DNA of 64,000 nucleotides. Source: Blautia sp. (GTDB lineage: Bacteria; Bacillota; Clostridia; Lachnospirales; Lachnospiraceae). Under the pieces are notes generated by a model, which did no database searches, was not told the origin of the DNA, and saw nothing but the letters and a program-made list of their open reading frames with translations. The stretch is taken from positions 1-64,000 of the forward strand of contig JALEHU010000092.1 of the NCBI GenBank assembly GCA_022770365.1. Reading direction: 5' to 3'. The position numbers and the translations under genes are program-made. The stretch's first letter is position 1. Every line of letters begins with the position of its first letter. Shown here one piece after another: positions 17,674 through 26,286 of the stretch.

Positions 17674-18598
17674 GATTGCTAATAAACAGATGATTTGCGA
17701 GGTCCTGATGGAGGCAGCAAAAACAGATAAAGATATCGTTGCACTTTGCAGTGACTCCAGAGGAAGCGGTTCCTTTACTCCGTTTGCAGATACTTATCCG
17801 GAGCAGTTCGTGGAGACCGGTATCGCAGAGCAGAACCTGGTAAGCATTTCCGCAGGTCTTGCGAAATGCGGCAAAAAAGCATATGCAGTTTCCCCTGCAT
17901 GTTTCCTTTCCACCAGAAGCTATGAGCAGGCGAAAGTTGACGTAGCTTACTCCAACACAAACGTAAAACTGATCGGTATCAGCGGCGGTGTCAGCTACGG
18001 CGCACTGGGCATGAGCCATCATTCCGCACAGGATATCGCAGCTATGGCAGCGATTCCGAATATGCGTGTATATATTCCAAGTGACCATCTTCAGACAAAA
18101 GAGCTTGTGAAAGCACTTCTGAAAGATGAAAAACCGGCTTACATCCGTGTTGGACGTAATGCGGTAGATCCTGTTTACGAAGACAGCAATGTGCCGTTTG
18201 AAATGGACAAAGCAACTGTTGTATGTGAAGGTACTGATGTAGCCATCATCGCATGCGGTGAAATGGTAAAACCGGCCAAAGATGCAGCCGCAATCCTGAA
18301 AGAGCAGGGGATCAGCGCGACAGTTCTTGATATGTACTGTGTAAAACCTCTGGACAAAGACGCAGTTGTAAAAGCAGCTGAGAATGCAAAAGCTGTCATC
18401 ACAGTAGAAGAGGCATCTCCGTTCGGCGGTCTTGGCTCCATGGTAAGTCAGGTTGTGGGAAGCGTATGCCCGCGTAAAGTGATCAACCTGAGCCTTCCGG
18501 ATGCACCGGTGATCACAGGTACCTCCAAAGAAGTATTTGATTATTACGGCTTGAACGCTGAAGGTATTGCCGCAAAAGCAGCAGAATTGGTGAAATAA
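17666..18598 (+). CDS. Transketolase, C-terminal subunit
   Basis: The 310-aa C-terminal half of the split transketolase contains the pyrimidine-binding domain (FVETGIAEQNLVSISAGLA, with the catalytic Glu in IAEQN) and the C-terminal domain (TVEEASPFGGLGSMV). It overlaps the N-terminal subunit gene by 8 bp and the kinase ATG follows 1 bp after its stop, so the three are one translationally linked unit. The complex transfers two-carbon ketol units between sugar phosphates. Confidence 0.93.
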   Translation: MSKIANKQMICEVLMEAAKTDKDIVALCSDSRGSGSFTPFADTYPEQFVETGIAEQNLVSISAGLAKCGKKAYAVSPACFLSTRSYEQAKVDVAYSNTNVKLIGISGGVSYGALGMSHHSAQDIAAMAAIPNMRVYIPSDHLQTKELVKALLKDEKPAYIRVGRNAVDPVYEDSNVPFEMDKATVVCEGTDVAIIACGEMVKPAKDAAAILKEQGISATVLDMYCVKPLDKDAVVKAAENAKAVITVEEASPFGGLGSMVSQVVGSVCPRKVINLSLPDAPVITGTSKEVFDYYGLNAEGIAAKAAELVK

Positions 18599-18599
18599 T

Positions 18600-20078
18600 A
18601 TGAGTAAATATGTATTGGGAATCGACCAGAGCACGCAGGGCACCAAGGCACTTCTTTTTGACGAAGATGGAAGCCTGATCTGCCGCAGTGACGTGCCTCA
18701 CAAACAGTATATTGACGAGCGGGGCTGGGTAGAGCATGATCCTGAAGAAATCTACCGCAATACCCTTTCCGTTGTGAAGATTCTGGTGGAAAAAGCCGGA
18801 ATCGACAAAAATGAAATTGTAACACTTGGCATCAGCAATCAGAGAGAAACTGCCATGGTATGGGACCGTGCCACAGGAAAACCGGTGTATAATGCCGTTG
18901 TATGGCAGTGCGCCCGCGGCGCGGAAATCTGTGCAAAGATTGAAGCGGCAGGACACGGAGAAATGATCCGTTCTCATACCGGTCTCCAGCTTTCCCCATA
19001 TTTTTCCGCTGCCAAAATTGCCTGGGTTCTTCAGAATGTGGACGGTGCACAGAAAAGAGCAGACAGAGGCGAACTCTGCTGCGGAACCATTGACAGCTGG
19101 CTGGTATATAAGCTGACCGGCGGCAAAGAATTCCGCACGGATTATTCCAATGCTTCCCGTACCCAGATGTTTAATATCACTTCTCTGGCATGGGATGGAG
19201 AAGTGTGCAGTCTTTTCGGAATTCCGGTATCGTGTCTGGCAGAACTGACAGATTCTGACGGTGAGTACGGTATGACTGATTTTGACGGATTTTTGGATGC
19301 GCCGATTCCGATCCGCGGTGTCCTCGGGGATTCCCACGGAGCACTTTTCGGACAGGGCTGTGTGGAAAAGGGTATGATCAAAACGACCTACGGTACCGGT
19401 TCTTCTATCATGATGAATATCGGCAAGGATCCTGTATTCAGCAAACGTGTGGTAACTTCTCTTGCATGGAAGCTGAACGGGGAAGTGAACTATGTGCTGG
19501 AAGGAAATATCAACTATACAGGTGCAGTCATTACCTGGCTGAAGGATGATCTGGAACTGATCACTTCACCGGGTGAGACAGAAGCACTTGCACTTGCTGC
19601 CAACCCGAAGGACAAAACCTATCTTGTTCCTGCATTTACTGGATTGAGCGCACCTTACTGGGACAGTGAGGCAACCGGCGTTATCAGCGGCATGACCAGA
19701 ACTACAAAACGTGCGGAAGTTGTCCGCGCAGGTCTTGACTGCATCGCATATCAGATCACGGATGTAATCGAAGCCATGAGTGAGGAATCCGGCATTGCTA
19801 TCGGAGAACTCCGTGTAGACGGCGGACCCACCAGAAACCGTTATCTCATGCAGTTTCAGAGCGATATGGCTCATGTGACCGTACAGGTTCCTTCAGCTGA
19901 AGAATTATCCGGTATCGGAGCTGCCTATGCGGCAGGAATCGCAGTGGGACTTTATGTCCGCGATGAAGTTTTTGCAAAAATGAGCCGTACCAAATTCGAG
20001 CCGGCAATGGATGCCCAAACCCGCGATGAGAAATACGAAGGATGGAAACATGCGGTATCCCAGGTCCTGACAAAATAA
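18600..20078 (+). CDS. FGGY family sugar kinase (glycerol-kinase-like)
   Basis: This ATP-dependent FGGY kinase of 492 aa has the N-terminal phosphate loop IDQSTQGTKALLFDEDG, ISNQRETAMVWDRATGKP, DYSNASRTQMFNI, YGTGSSIMMNIG and the C-terminal VDGGPTRNRYLMQFQSDM. Overall it reads most like glycerol kinase, but it sits in an isomerase-transketolase operon with no glycerol genes. A role in phosphorylating the ketose made by the isomerase (for example apulose, or a pentulose) is therefore more likely. The start is 1 bp after the transketolase stop. The operon ends at the terminator at 20101. Confidence 0.88.
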   Translation: MSKYVLGIDQSTQGTKALLFDEDGSLICRSDVPHKQYIDERGWVEHDPEEIYRNTLSVVKILVEKAGIDKNEIVTLGISNQRETAMVWDRATGKPVYNAVVWQCARGAEICAKIEAAGHGEMIRSHTGLQLSPYFSAAKIAWVLQNVDGAQKRADRGELCCGTIDSWLVYKLTGGKEFRTDYSNASRTQMFNITSLAWDGEVCSLFGIPVSCLAELTDSDGEYGMTDFDGFLDAPIPIRGVLGDSHGALFGQGCVEKGMIKTTYGTGSSIMMNIGKDPVFSKRVVTSLAWKLNGEVNYVLEGNINYTGAVITWLKDDLELITSPGETEALALAANPKDKTYLVPAFTGLSAPYWDSEATGVISGMTRTTKRAEVVRAGLDCIAYQITDVIEAMSEESGIAIGELRVDGGPTRNRYLMQFQSDMAHVTVQVPSAEELSGIGAAYAAGIAVGLYVRDEVFAKMSRTKFEPAMDAQTRDEKYEGWKHAVSQVLTK

Positions 20079-20100
20079 ACAGTAATTAAGAATCGTTATA

Positions 20101-20145
20101 AAAAGGCAGTAGCTGCGAAAGAATTGTGCAGTTGCTGCCTTTTCT
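20101..20145 (+). terminator. Terminator after the kinase gene
   Basis: AAAAGGCAGTAGCTGC pairs with GCAGTTGCTGCCTTTT, followed by TCT. Confidence 0.9.
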
Positions 20146-20154
20146 GAAAGGAAC

Positions 20155-20697
20155 ATGTCTTTCATGGAAATTTATAAAGACAGCAATAAAGTGTATTTCA
20201 TTTGTGTGAAAAACGGCAATGGCTATTACCTGTCAGGACCTGTCTGTGCAGAAACTCTGAGTTATGTGGAAATCCACCGTTACTATAAAGAATACCGGAT
20301 AACAACAGATCAGGAACGTCATCCGGTCCGCAGATCTTTGTCGAAGCTGCTGAATTTCGTGAGTTTCTTTTATGAACTGCTGGAGGGGGTTTCTGTTGAT
20401 GTTGATACTCTGATGCTGAAAAACGATCTGGTACAGGCACAGGGAGACAAAACGGAAAAAGATAAAGTAATGCTGGAAATGGAAATAATTGATGAGGATA
20501 TTTATCATCATACCTATAATGAAGAACGATATATGATGGAATGTATCCGGGAAGGCAGGCCGGATGAAGGTCCAGAGCCATTTTGGCAGTGTTTTCAAAA
20601 AATATATGAATATGACACCGGGAGAATACAGAAACCGTTACAAACAGAAGGAATTCAGGTCAAAATAGCAGAGTGTGAATCTGAATCATACGAATAA
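20155..20697 (+). pseudogene. Remnant of an AraC-type regulator (sensor part only)
   Basis: The 180-aa ORF resembles the middle of Lachnospiraceae AraC-type regulators: VYFICVKNGNGYYLSGPVC, a helical segment (LLNFVSFFYELLEG) and the linker HHTYNEERYMMECIREG. In intact relatives about 60-100 residues precede the first block, and helical and helix-turn-helix domains follow the IREG motif. Here the ORF begins within the sensor and after IREG diverges into unrelated sequence (RPDEGPEPFWQ...). Both ends are therefore missing and no DNA-binding domain remains. GAAAGGAAC precedes the ATG, so a peptide could still be made. Confidence 0.65.
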
Positions 20698-20851
20698 TCT
20701 ATGATTGGTTAATCTTTTCAATTTCTTTTGGTATGTGTAAATAATGATAAAAATATCATAATTATGATATTGAAATTGCCTGTTACCGGATATAATTAAG
20801 CCATCAAAAGGAAAGAACCGGTTTGAAGCCGGAATGATGGAGGAAAGAGAC

Positions 20852-21509
20852 ATGCAAAAGTTAGAACATGAAGCGTCTTATTATGAGACCAGCAGCTTCA
20901 AATGGAGACAGCGTAGGCAATGTGGACACCATGCCGCTGGCACTGACCCTTCTTACACTGCTTGCAATCCCGACCATGGTACTTGCCGCTTACCTGAATG
21001 GAAAAGGTATTGCCAAAGTAAAACTGATGCAGTTTGGTGCCATTGTGGACCTGGTCGGCTACCTGATCCTGTTCTTTACATCAAACGGAACAATCGCAAC
21101 TGACTCTCTGGGACTGATCGGACTTGGCTTCGGATTCCGTTCCAGTATGTTCTTCTCCATGATGCGTGACATCTTTGATTATACAGAATGGCAGTGCGGC
21201 AGAAGCCTTGGAGGAACACAGAATGCAATTTCGGGATTTATGAATAAACTGTCTTCCGCATCTGCATCTGCAATTGTATCTGCTCTTCTCGTATGGGGTA
21301 ATTACAATGCAGAAAAACTGGATGAAGCTATGAGTACCGGACTGAGTATTGCAGAAAACTTCCCGCAGACCTATAAGGCTATCAACTTTGCTTTCGGTGG
21401 ATTGTCCCTGATTTCCACTGTGCTTGCAATACTTATACTGATTCCATACGATCTTGATAAGAGATATCCGGAAATCCGTGCAGAACTGAACAAGCGTCAG
21501 GGCAAATAA
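20852..21509 (+). pseudogene. GPH (glycoside-pentoside-hexuronide) symporter, N-terminal half deleted
   Basis: The ORF at 20868-21509 is the C-terminal half of a 12-helix MFS/GPH sugar symporter: LALTLLTLLAIPTMVLAAYL, LGFGFRSSMFFSMMRDIFDYTEWQCGRS and the terminal IPYDLDKRYPEIRAELNKR. About 230-250 N-terminal residues expected in this family are absent. The original start is visible: GGAGG followed by ATG at 20852, encoding MQKLEHEA, but it is joined out of frame to the C-terminal part. An internal deletion has removed the first six helices. It was probably the transporter for a sugar used by the neighbouring genes. Confidence 0.85.
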
Positions 21510-21546
21510 AAAACGATAATAAATATTATCAAGGAGGGTTTTTACT

Positions 21547-22215
21547 ATGTGGAATTATGTTTTTACTGTACCGGAAAACAAAAAAGTGCGTGTGATCGTA
21601 CATACAGACTGCAAGAATGAGGCAGATGATCAGTTCGCGGTAGCACATCATCTGATGACTCCAAGATTTGATATCAAAGGCCTTGTTGCAGGTCACTTCT
21701 GGAAAAATCCGCGGGGATACGGAGAACTTGGAACTGCGAAGGCCAGCTATGATGAGATCATCAAAGTGATGGATCTGATGGGATTAAAAGATCAGTACCC
21801 GGTAAAGCTGGGCGCACCCCGCGGACTTGAGGATGAACACACGCCTATTGACTCTGAAGGAGCACAGCTGATTATTGAAGAGGCAATGCGTGAGGATGAC
21901 AGACCGCTTTATATTGCGTGCCAGGGAGCTGTCACAGATGTGGCGTCCGCAATTCTTTTGAAACCGGAGATCGCAGAGCGAATGACTGTGATCTGGATCG
22001 GAGGAGGAGATTATCCCAAGGGTGGATTTGAGTTCAATCTGATGATGGACGTGAATGCTGCCAATGTTATTTTTTCATCCGGAGTTCCTGTATGACAGGT
22101 GCCAAAGAGTCTTTACAAAGTCACAGGAACTTTGAACCGCTACAAAAAGAAATCTTTCTATTGGTATAAAGATGTCATTGCAACGAATGGAGAATCACTT
22201 CATAAGGAGGTATAG
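21547..22215 (+). pseudogene. Nucleoside-hydrolase-like gene with in-frame stop and missing 3' end
   Basis: The start is intact (AAGGAGGG, then ATG) and the first 182 codons encode a ribonucleoside-hydrolase-like fold. VRVIVHTDCKNEADDQFAV is the variant of the D-x-D-x-x-x-D-D calcium motif, and MTVIWIGGGDYPKGGFEFNLMMD follows. At 22093-22095 a TGA falls where relatives have Trp (VPV-W-QVPKSLYK); the frame then stays open to TAG at 22213. The downstream residues lose similarity after about ten codons, so the C-terminal ~90 residues also appear to be gone. The gene runs into the ribosome binding site of the next gene. Confidence 0.75.
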
Positions 22216-22218
22216 AAC

Positions 22219-23790
22219 ATGGGAGAAACATTGATCAGTATTATTCCTGACATGGAACGAAAAATAGTTGACGAATTTGTAAAAAAAGCAGTGGAGCTGG
22301 ATCATCCTCTTCTGGAAAAAACAGTGAAGCCTGTCCGCCTGGTAGAGATCGGAAGAGACGCAAAAGGGAACGGCGTTCCCGTATCAAGTGAATCCATCGA
22401 AGAAATGCCCGGAAAGCTTCTGCGCAAAGGTGACAGCATCTGCATGGATTTTGGTGATCACCATGTGGGCTATGTGACTCTGAAACTGAATTCCGCAGGA
22501 AGTCCGCAGGATGCACCGGCGTTTCTGCGTCTGAAATTTGCAGAGATCGCAAGTGAGATCCTGGACGATTCTTCCACATACCAGGGCTGGATCAGCAAAG
22601 GATGGATTCAGGAAGAGTTTATTCATATCGATGTGCTTCCCTGCGAGCTGAAACTTCCGAGACGCTACGCATTCCGTTACCTGGAAGTTCTGGCAATTGA
22701 TACTTCACAGAAGTTTCAGGTGGTTGTGGAGGATGCAGGGCTGACAGCCGTTTCATCCGTATCCATGGAGGATGTGAAGCCGTTGGAAGGACTTCCGGAG
22801 GATCTTCAGAAAATTGACCGTGCAAGTCTGAAAACGCTTCAGGACTGTATGCAGCATGTTTTTGAAGATGGTCCGAAACGTGACCGCCGTCTCTGGATCG
22901 GAGATCTTCGCCTGCAGGCAAAGGCTAATTATGTGACATTCAAAAATTATGACCTGGTGAAACGATGCATGTATCTGTTTGCAGGCCTTACAAGAGGCGA
23001 CGGCAAGATCGGTGCATGTCTGTTTACAGAACCGGTGATGCAGGTGGATGATACCTTCCTCTGGGATTATTCTCTGTTTTTTGTGTCCATTCTTCACGAT
23101 TATTATCAGGAGACAAAGGATCTTGAAATCGTAAAAGAACTCTGGCCTGCAGCATATACACAGATTAAGCTTGCACTGGATGATATGAAAGACGGAGTAC
23201 TGGATACTTCCGAAAATCCGATGATCGCATTTATTGACTGGAAGGAAGGTCTGGACCGTCAGGCTGCTGCACAGGGTGTGTGGATCTACTGTCTTCGCCA
23301 TGGCAAAGTGCTTGCACAGCTTGCAGGGGATACTGCGGCTCTGGACGAGCTGGATGGCCTTCTGAAGGATGCAGTGGAAAAAGCAGTTTCCCGTTTCTGG
23401 GATGAGGAGCAGGGATTCTTTGTGAGCGGAGCAAAGTGTCAGGTTTCCTGGTCCAGTCAGGCATGGATGGTGCTTGCGGATATATTCGATCAGGAAAAGA
23501 GCCGGGAACTGATGCTTCATCTTCTGGATGTAAAACCGGCTATGGGCGTTATGACTCCGTATGCTTACCATCATGTGATCGAGGCACTCCTTCATGTGGG
23601 CGAAAAGGACAAAGCGCTGGAACTTATGAGAACCTACTGGGGCGGCATGATCGATCTCGGAGCAGATACCTTCTGGGAGGCGTTTGATCCGGCTGATCCC
23701 CTTGCTTCTCCGTATGGGAATATGCAGGTAAACAGCTTCTGTCATGCATGGAGCTGTACACCGGCATGGCTCCTGAGAGAGTATTTCTGA
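22219..23790 (+). CDS. GH78-like glycoside hydrolase (rhamnosidase-type)
   Basis: This 523-aa cytoplasmic protein has a short N-terminal beta region (SICMDFGDHHVGYVTLKLNS) and an (alpha/alpha)6 catalytic domain. That domain has DGPKRDRRLWIGDLRLQA, the counterpart of the GH78 motif, and QVDDTFLWDYSLFF, FIDWKEGLDRQ and ADTFWEAFDP with likely catalytic acids. It is shorter than the GH78 enzyme at 9.9 kb because it lacks the front beta-sandwich domains. Such compact forms are common in Lachnospiraceae, so it may be complete. GGAGG precedes the ATG. Substrate is likely a rhamnoside or related glycoside. Confidence 0.82.
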   Translation: MGETLISIIPDMERKIVDEFVKKAVELDHPLLEKTVKPVRLVEIGRDAKGNGVPVSSESIEEMPGKLLRKGDSICMDFGDHHVGYVTLKLNSAGSPQDAPAFLRLKFAEIASEILDDSSTYQGWISKGWIQEEFIHIDVLPCELKLPRRYAFRYLEVLAIDTSQKFQVVVEDAGLTAVSSVSMEDVKPLEGLPEDLQKIDRASLKTLQDCMQHVFEDGPKRDRRLWIGDLRLQAKANYVTFKNYDLVKRCMYLFAGLTRGDGKIGACLFTEPVMQVDDTFLWDYSLFFVSILHDYYQETKDLEIVKELWPAAYTQIKLALDDMKDGVLDTSENPMIAFIDWKEGLDRQAAAQGVWIYCLRHGKVLAQLAGDTAALDELDGLLKDAVEKAVSRFWDEEQGFFVSGAKCQVSWSSQAWMVLADIFDQEKSRELMLHLLDVKPAMGVMTPYAYHHVIEALLHVGEKDKALELMRTYWGGMIDLGADTFWEAFDPADPLASPYGNMQVNSFCHAWSCTPAWLLREYF

Positions 23791-23925
23791 GTAAATTCAT
23801 TGGAATATAAATTTTTTATATCAATTTCTTGAAGAATTTGTAAAAAGAAGTTCCATTTTAGGAAGATTTGGTATAAAATCAAGATAGAGATTGGCAGCAG
23901 GCCAATGAATCAGGAGGAAATATCA

Positions 23926-25074
23926 ATGAAGAATAAAATGGCAAAAAGAATAATATATGCATCTGCAGCGGCAATGCTGTGTTTAAATACACCGGCAGCA
24001 GCCATGGCAGCGGAGACTGATGGGCAGACACAGCAAACTGACCGGAGCGCGTCAGAAGATGCATCTGAGAATACTGCAGAAGAAAAGGAAAAAGAACGTA
24101 TTCCGGAGGATGTGACTGTTACTCTCCAGACAGGTGATGTAGTATTGAAGAATGAGACAAAACGTTTCTTTGCCAATGCCGAATATAAGAGAGCCGAATC
24201 CAAAGTTCTGGAAACTTCAGAAGAGACAGAAGAAACGGGTGCAGCCGAGGAAACAGAAGTGGTTGCCCAGACATGGAATCTGATCCTTACAGAAGAGCCG
24301 ACTGTGGAAGAAATAGATGGCGAGAAGAAAGAAAAGGCCGGAGAGGTACATACTTTTGACGATGTGAGAGCTGACAAATGGACGGAACCTGTACTGACAG
24401 AAGAATTCGGATTCCTTTATATCACCTATGTGGATGAAAATCAGGAAAAACAGGAAGCGGCGGAGACAGCAGAAGAAGAAAAAGAACTGGAAGAACCGGT
24501 TACTGTTTATGCTACTACAGAAGTAAATATTCGTGAGAGTGCAGATGTTGCTTCTGCACTGGTGACAGTAACTGTATTTGGAGAAGAATGGAAGGCTGTT
24601 GCCTCTTTACCGGGCTGGGTCAAAGTGGAGAAAGACGGAAAAACAGGATACGTCCGTCATGAGTATGTGACAGATGACAAGAATGAGCTGGAGGAACTGA
24701 AAAATCAGATCATAACACCAACTCCTGCACTGGCACAGAACGATTCGCAGCAGTCCCAGAGCAGCAGTCAGGAACCGCAGTATTCTTATAGTCAGTCATC
24801 CGGATCTTCATCCGGTTCTTCGTCTGGAAGTTCTTCCTCATCCGGAGGACAGTCAGACTCCGGAAGTTCATCGAACAACAGTGGAGCAGACTATGCTGAG
24901 GAACCTGTGGATGCGGACGAAGTATTTGAACCTGATGTTCCGGAAGAGCCGGAAGTTCCGTCTGAGCCTGAGACTCCATCAGAACCTATTGAAGATCCGC
25001 CTGCATCGGAGGATACCGGAGATGCCGGTGAAGTATACGAGAGCGGAACAGCAGAGGAACCCAATGAAGCCTGA
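23926..25074 (+). CDS. Exported SH3-domain protein with Ser- and Glu/Pro-rich tail
   Basis: This 382-aa protein has a signal peptide (KRIIYASAAAMLCLNTPAAAMAA) and is predicted to be secreted. A Glu-rich region comes first, then a bacterial SH3 domain (TVYATTEVNIRESADVASAL ... GWVKVEKDGKTGYVRHEYV, about residues 195-255), a Ser/Gly low-complexity linker and an acidic Pro-rich tail. No catalytic domain is visible. SH3 domains of this type bind peptidoglycan, so a cell-wall-associated role is likely. The ATG at 23926 lies 9 nt after AGGAGG; the track start at 23905 precedes that site. Its end overlaps the start of the radical SAM gene. Confidence 0.85.
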   Translation: MKNKMAKRIIYASAAAMLCLNTPAAAMAAETDGQTQQTDRSASEDASENTAEEKEKERIPEDVTVTLQTGDVVLKNETKRFFANAEYKRAESKVLETSEETEETGAAEETEVVAQTWNLILTEEPTVEEIDGEKKEKAGEVHTFDDVRADKWTEPVLTEEFGFLYITYVDENQEKQEAAETAEEEKELEEPVTVYATTEVNIRESADVASALVTVTVFGEEWKAVASLPGWVKVEKDGKTGYVRHEYVTDDKNELEELKNQIITPTPALAQNDSQQSQSSSQEPQYSYSQSSGSSSGSSSGSSSSSGGQSDSGSSSNNSGADYAEEPVDADEVFEPDVPEEPEVPSEPETPSEPIEDPPASEDTGDAGEVYESGTAEEPNEA

Positions 25075-25996
25075 ACAGATAAATTCTTTATTAAGTGATT
25101 GTACACTTTGTCCGCGTGAATGTCACGCAGACCGTCTTGCAGGAAAAACGGGATATTGCGGCATGGACAGTACTTTGAGTGCTGCCCGTGCCGCTTTGCA
25201 TATGTGGGAAGAGCCATGTATTTCAGGAACAAAGGGGTCCGGGGCTGTATTCTTTACCGGATGCGGACTGAAATGCTGTTTTTGCCAGAATCGGGAAATT
25301 GCCATTGGTGACTGCGGAATCGAAATCACAGTAGATAGGCTTGCGGATATATTTCTGGAACTGGAACAAAAAGGTGCTGCGAATCTGAATCTGGTCACGG
25401 GGGCACATTATGTGCCTCAGATTCTTGCAGCTCTTGAGACCGCGTATCGATATGGATTTGGTCTTCCGGTTGTCTATAATTCCAGCGGCTACGAAAAAAT
25501 GGAGACACTTCGTCTTCTGAATGGATATGTGGATGTGTATCTGCCTGATCTGAAATATCTGGAAACGGAGCTGGCCAGGGCGTTTTCTCATGCGTCGGAT
25601 TATCCGGAAAGGGCGAAAGAAGCGCTTCACGAGATGGTGAAACAGACTGGAAAGTGTGAATTTGGAGAAGACGGATATATCAAAAGAGGCACGATCGTCA
25701 GGCATCTGATACTGCCCGGTCATACCAGAAATTCCATCAAAGTGCTGGAATATCTTCATGAGACCTACGGAAACGATATTTATATCAGCATCATGAACCA
25801 GTTTACTCCAATATATCATCAGGACAAATATCCGGAACTGAACCGGAAAGTGACTGCAAGGGAATACCGGAAGGTGATGGATGCCGCCATGGAAATCGGG
25901 ATTGAAAACGGATTTATTCAGGAAGGGGAAACTGCAAAAGAAAGCTTTATTCCTGTCTTTGATCATGAAGGGGTACTGCCCCGGAAGAAAAAATAA
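25064..25996 (+). CDS. Radical SAM protein, pyruvate formate-lyase activating enzyme-like
   Basis: This 310-aa radical S-adenosylmethionine protein has the cluster motif FFTGCGLKCCFCQNREI (C-x3-C-x2-C) and an additional N-terminal cysteine set (CTLCPRECHADRLAGKTGYC). That combination is typical of the PflA-like group related to YgcA/AmmeMemoRadiSam proteins. The partner protein is unknown. The 371-aa track ORF starts inside the previous gene; the ATG at 25064, overlapping the SH3-gene stop by 11 bp and preceded by GAGG, gives the normal N-terminus MKPEQINSLLSDCTLCP. It is translationally coupled to the SH3 protein gene. Confidence 0.85.
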   Translation: MKPEQINSLLSDCTLCPRECHADRLAGKTGYCGMDSTLSAARAALHMWEEPCISGTKGSGAVFFTGCGLKCCFCQNREIAIGDCGIEITVDRLADIFLELEQKGAANLNLVTGAHYVPQILAALETAYRYGFGLPVVYNSSGYEKMETLRLLNGYVDVYLPDLKYLETELARAFSHASDYPERAKEALHEMVKQTGKCEFGEDGYIKRGTIVRHLILPGHTRNSIKVLEYLHETYGNDIYISIMNQFTPIYHQDKYPELNRKVTAREYRKVMDAAMEIGIENGFIQEGETAKESFIPVFDHEGVLPRKKK

Positions 25997-26020
25997 AAAA
26001 TATCCCACAAATGGAAGGAG

Positions 26021-26040
26021 GCCGGTACTTTCGTACCGGC
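26021..26040 (+). other. Perfect hairpin in the gap after the radical SAM gene
   Basis: GCCGGTAC-TTTC-GTACCGGC is a perfect 8-bp stem with no T-run, so it is not a typical terminator. A second small dyad (GAAAGC/GCTTTC) lies about 25 bp downstream. The rest of the 290-bp gap holds a promoter and an attenuator-like hairpin, listed separately. Confidence 0.6.
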
Positions 26041-26152
26041 GCGTATGAAAAAGAAAAATATTGTAGAAAGCTGTACGCTTTCTATGCACTATACTATAAA
26101 AAAGAAATGTGAAGATTCTGTGATGACCATTTGAAAAAAATGTGAAAACAAC

Positions 26153-26230
26153 TTGACATTTGGAGTATGAGGAAATATCATTTTAGTAGAAACAAAGGCG
26201 TTTTGCACGGGTGCAGAGCGTCTTTTTTTT
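26153..26230 (+). promoter_or_regulatory. Promoter followed by terminator-like hairpin in the leader
   Basis: TTGACA (26153-26158) and TATCAT (26176-26181), 17 bp apart, form a strong promoter. The transcript would start near 26188 and almost at once meet GGCGTTTTGC pairing with GCAGAGCGTC (10 bp with G-U pairs), followed by eight T. This is a complete intrinsic terminator about 55 bp before the start codon at 26287. It suggests attenuation of the ATP-grasp gene, or a terminator of the upstream operon placed after a chance promoter. Confidence 0.6.
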
Positions 26231-26286
26231 GCATATTTATGCGGATCGTGTTAGTGGATGAGAGAAATAACAGGGAGGGATCGCTA

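Noticed and set aside
22093-22095. Selenocysteine or other recoding at TGA
   Set aside because: No obvious recoding stem follows, and the gene is also degraded downstream.
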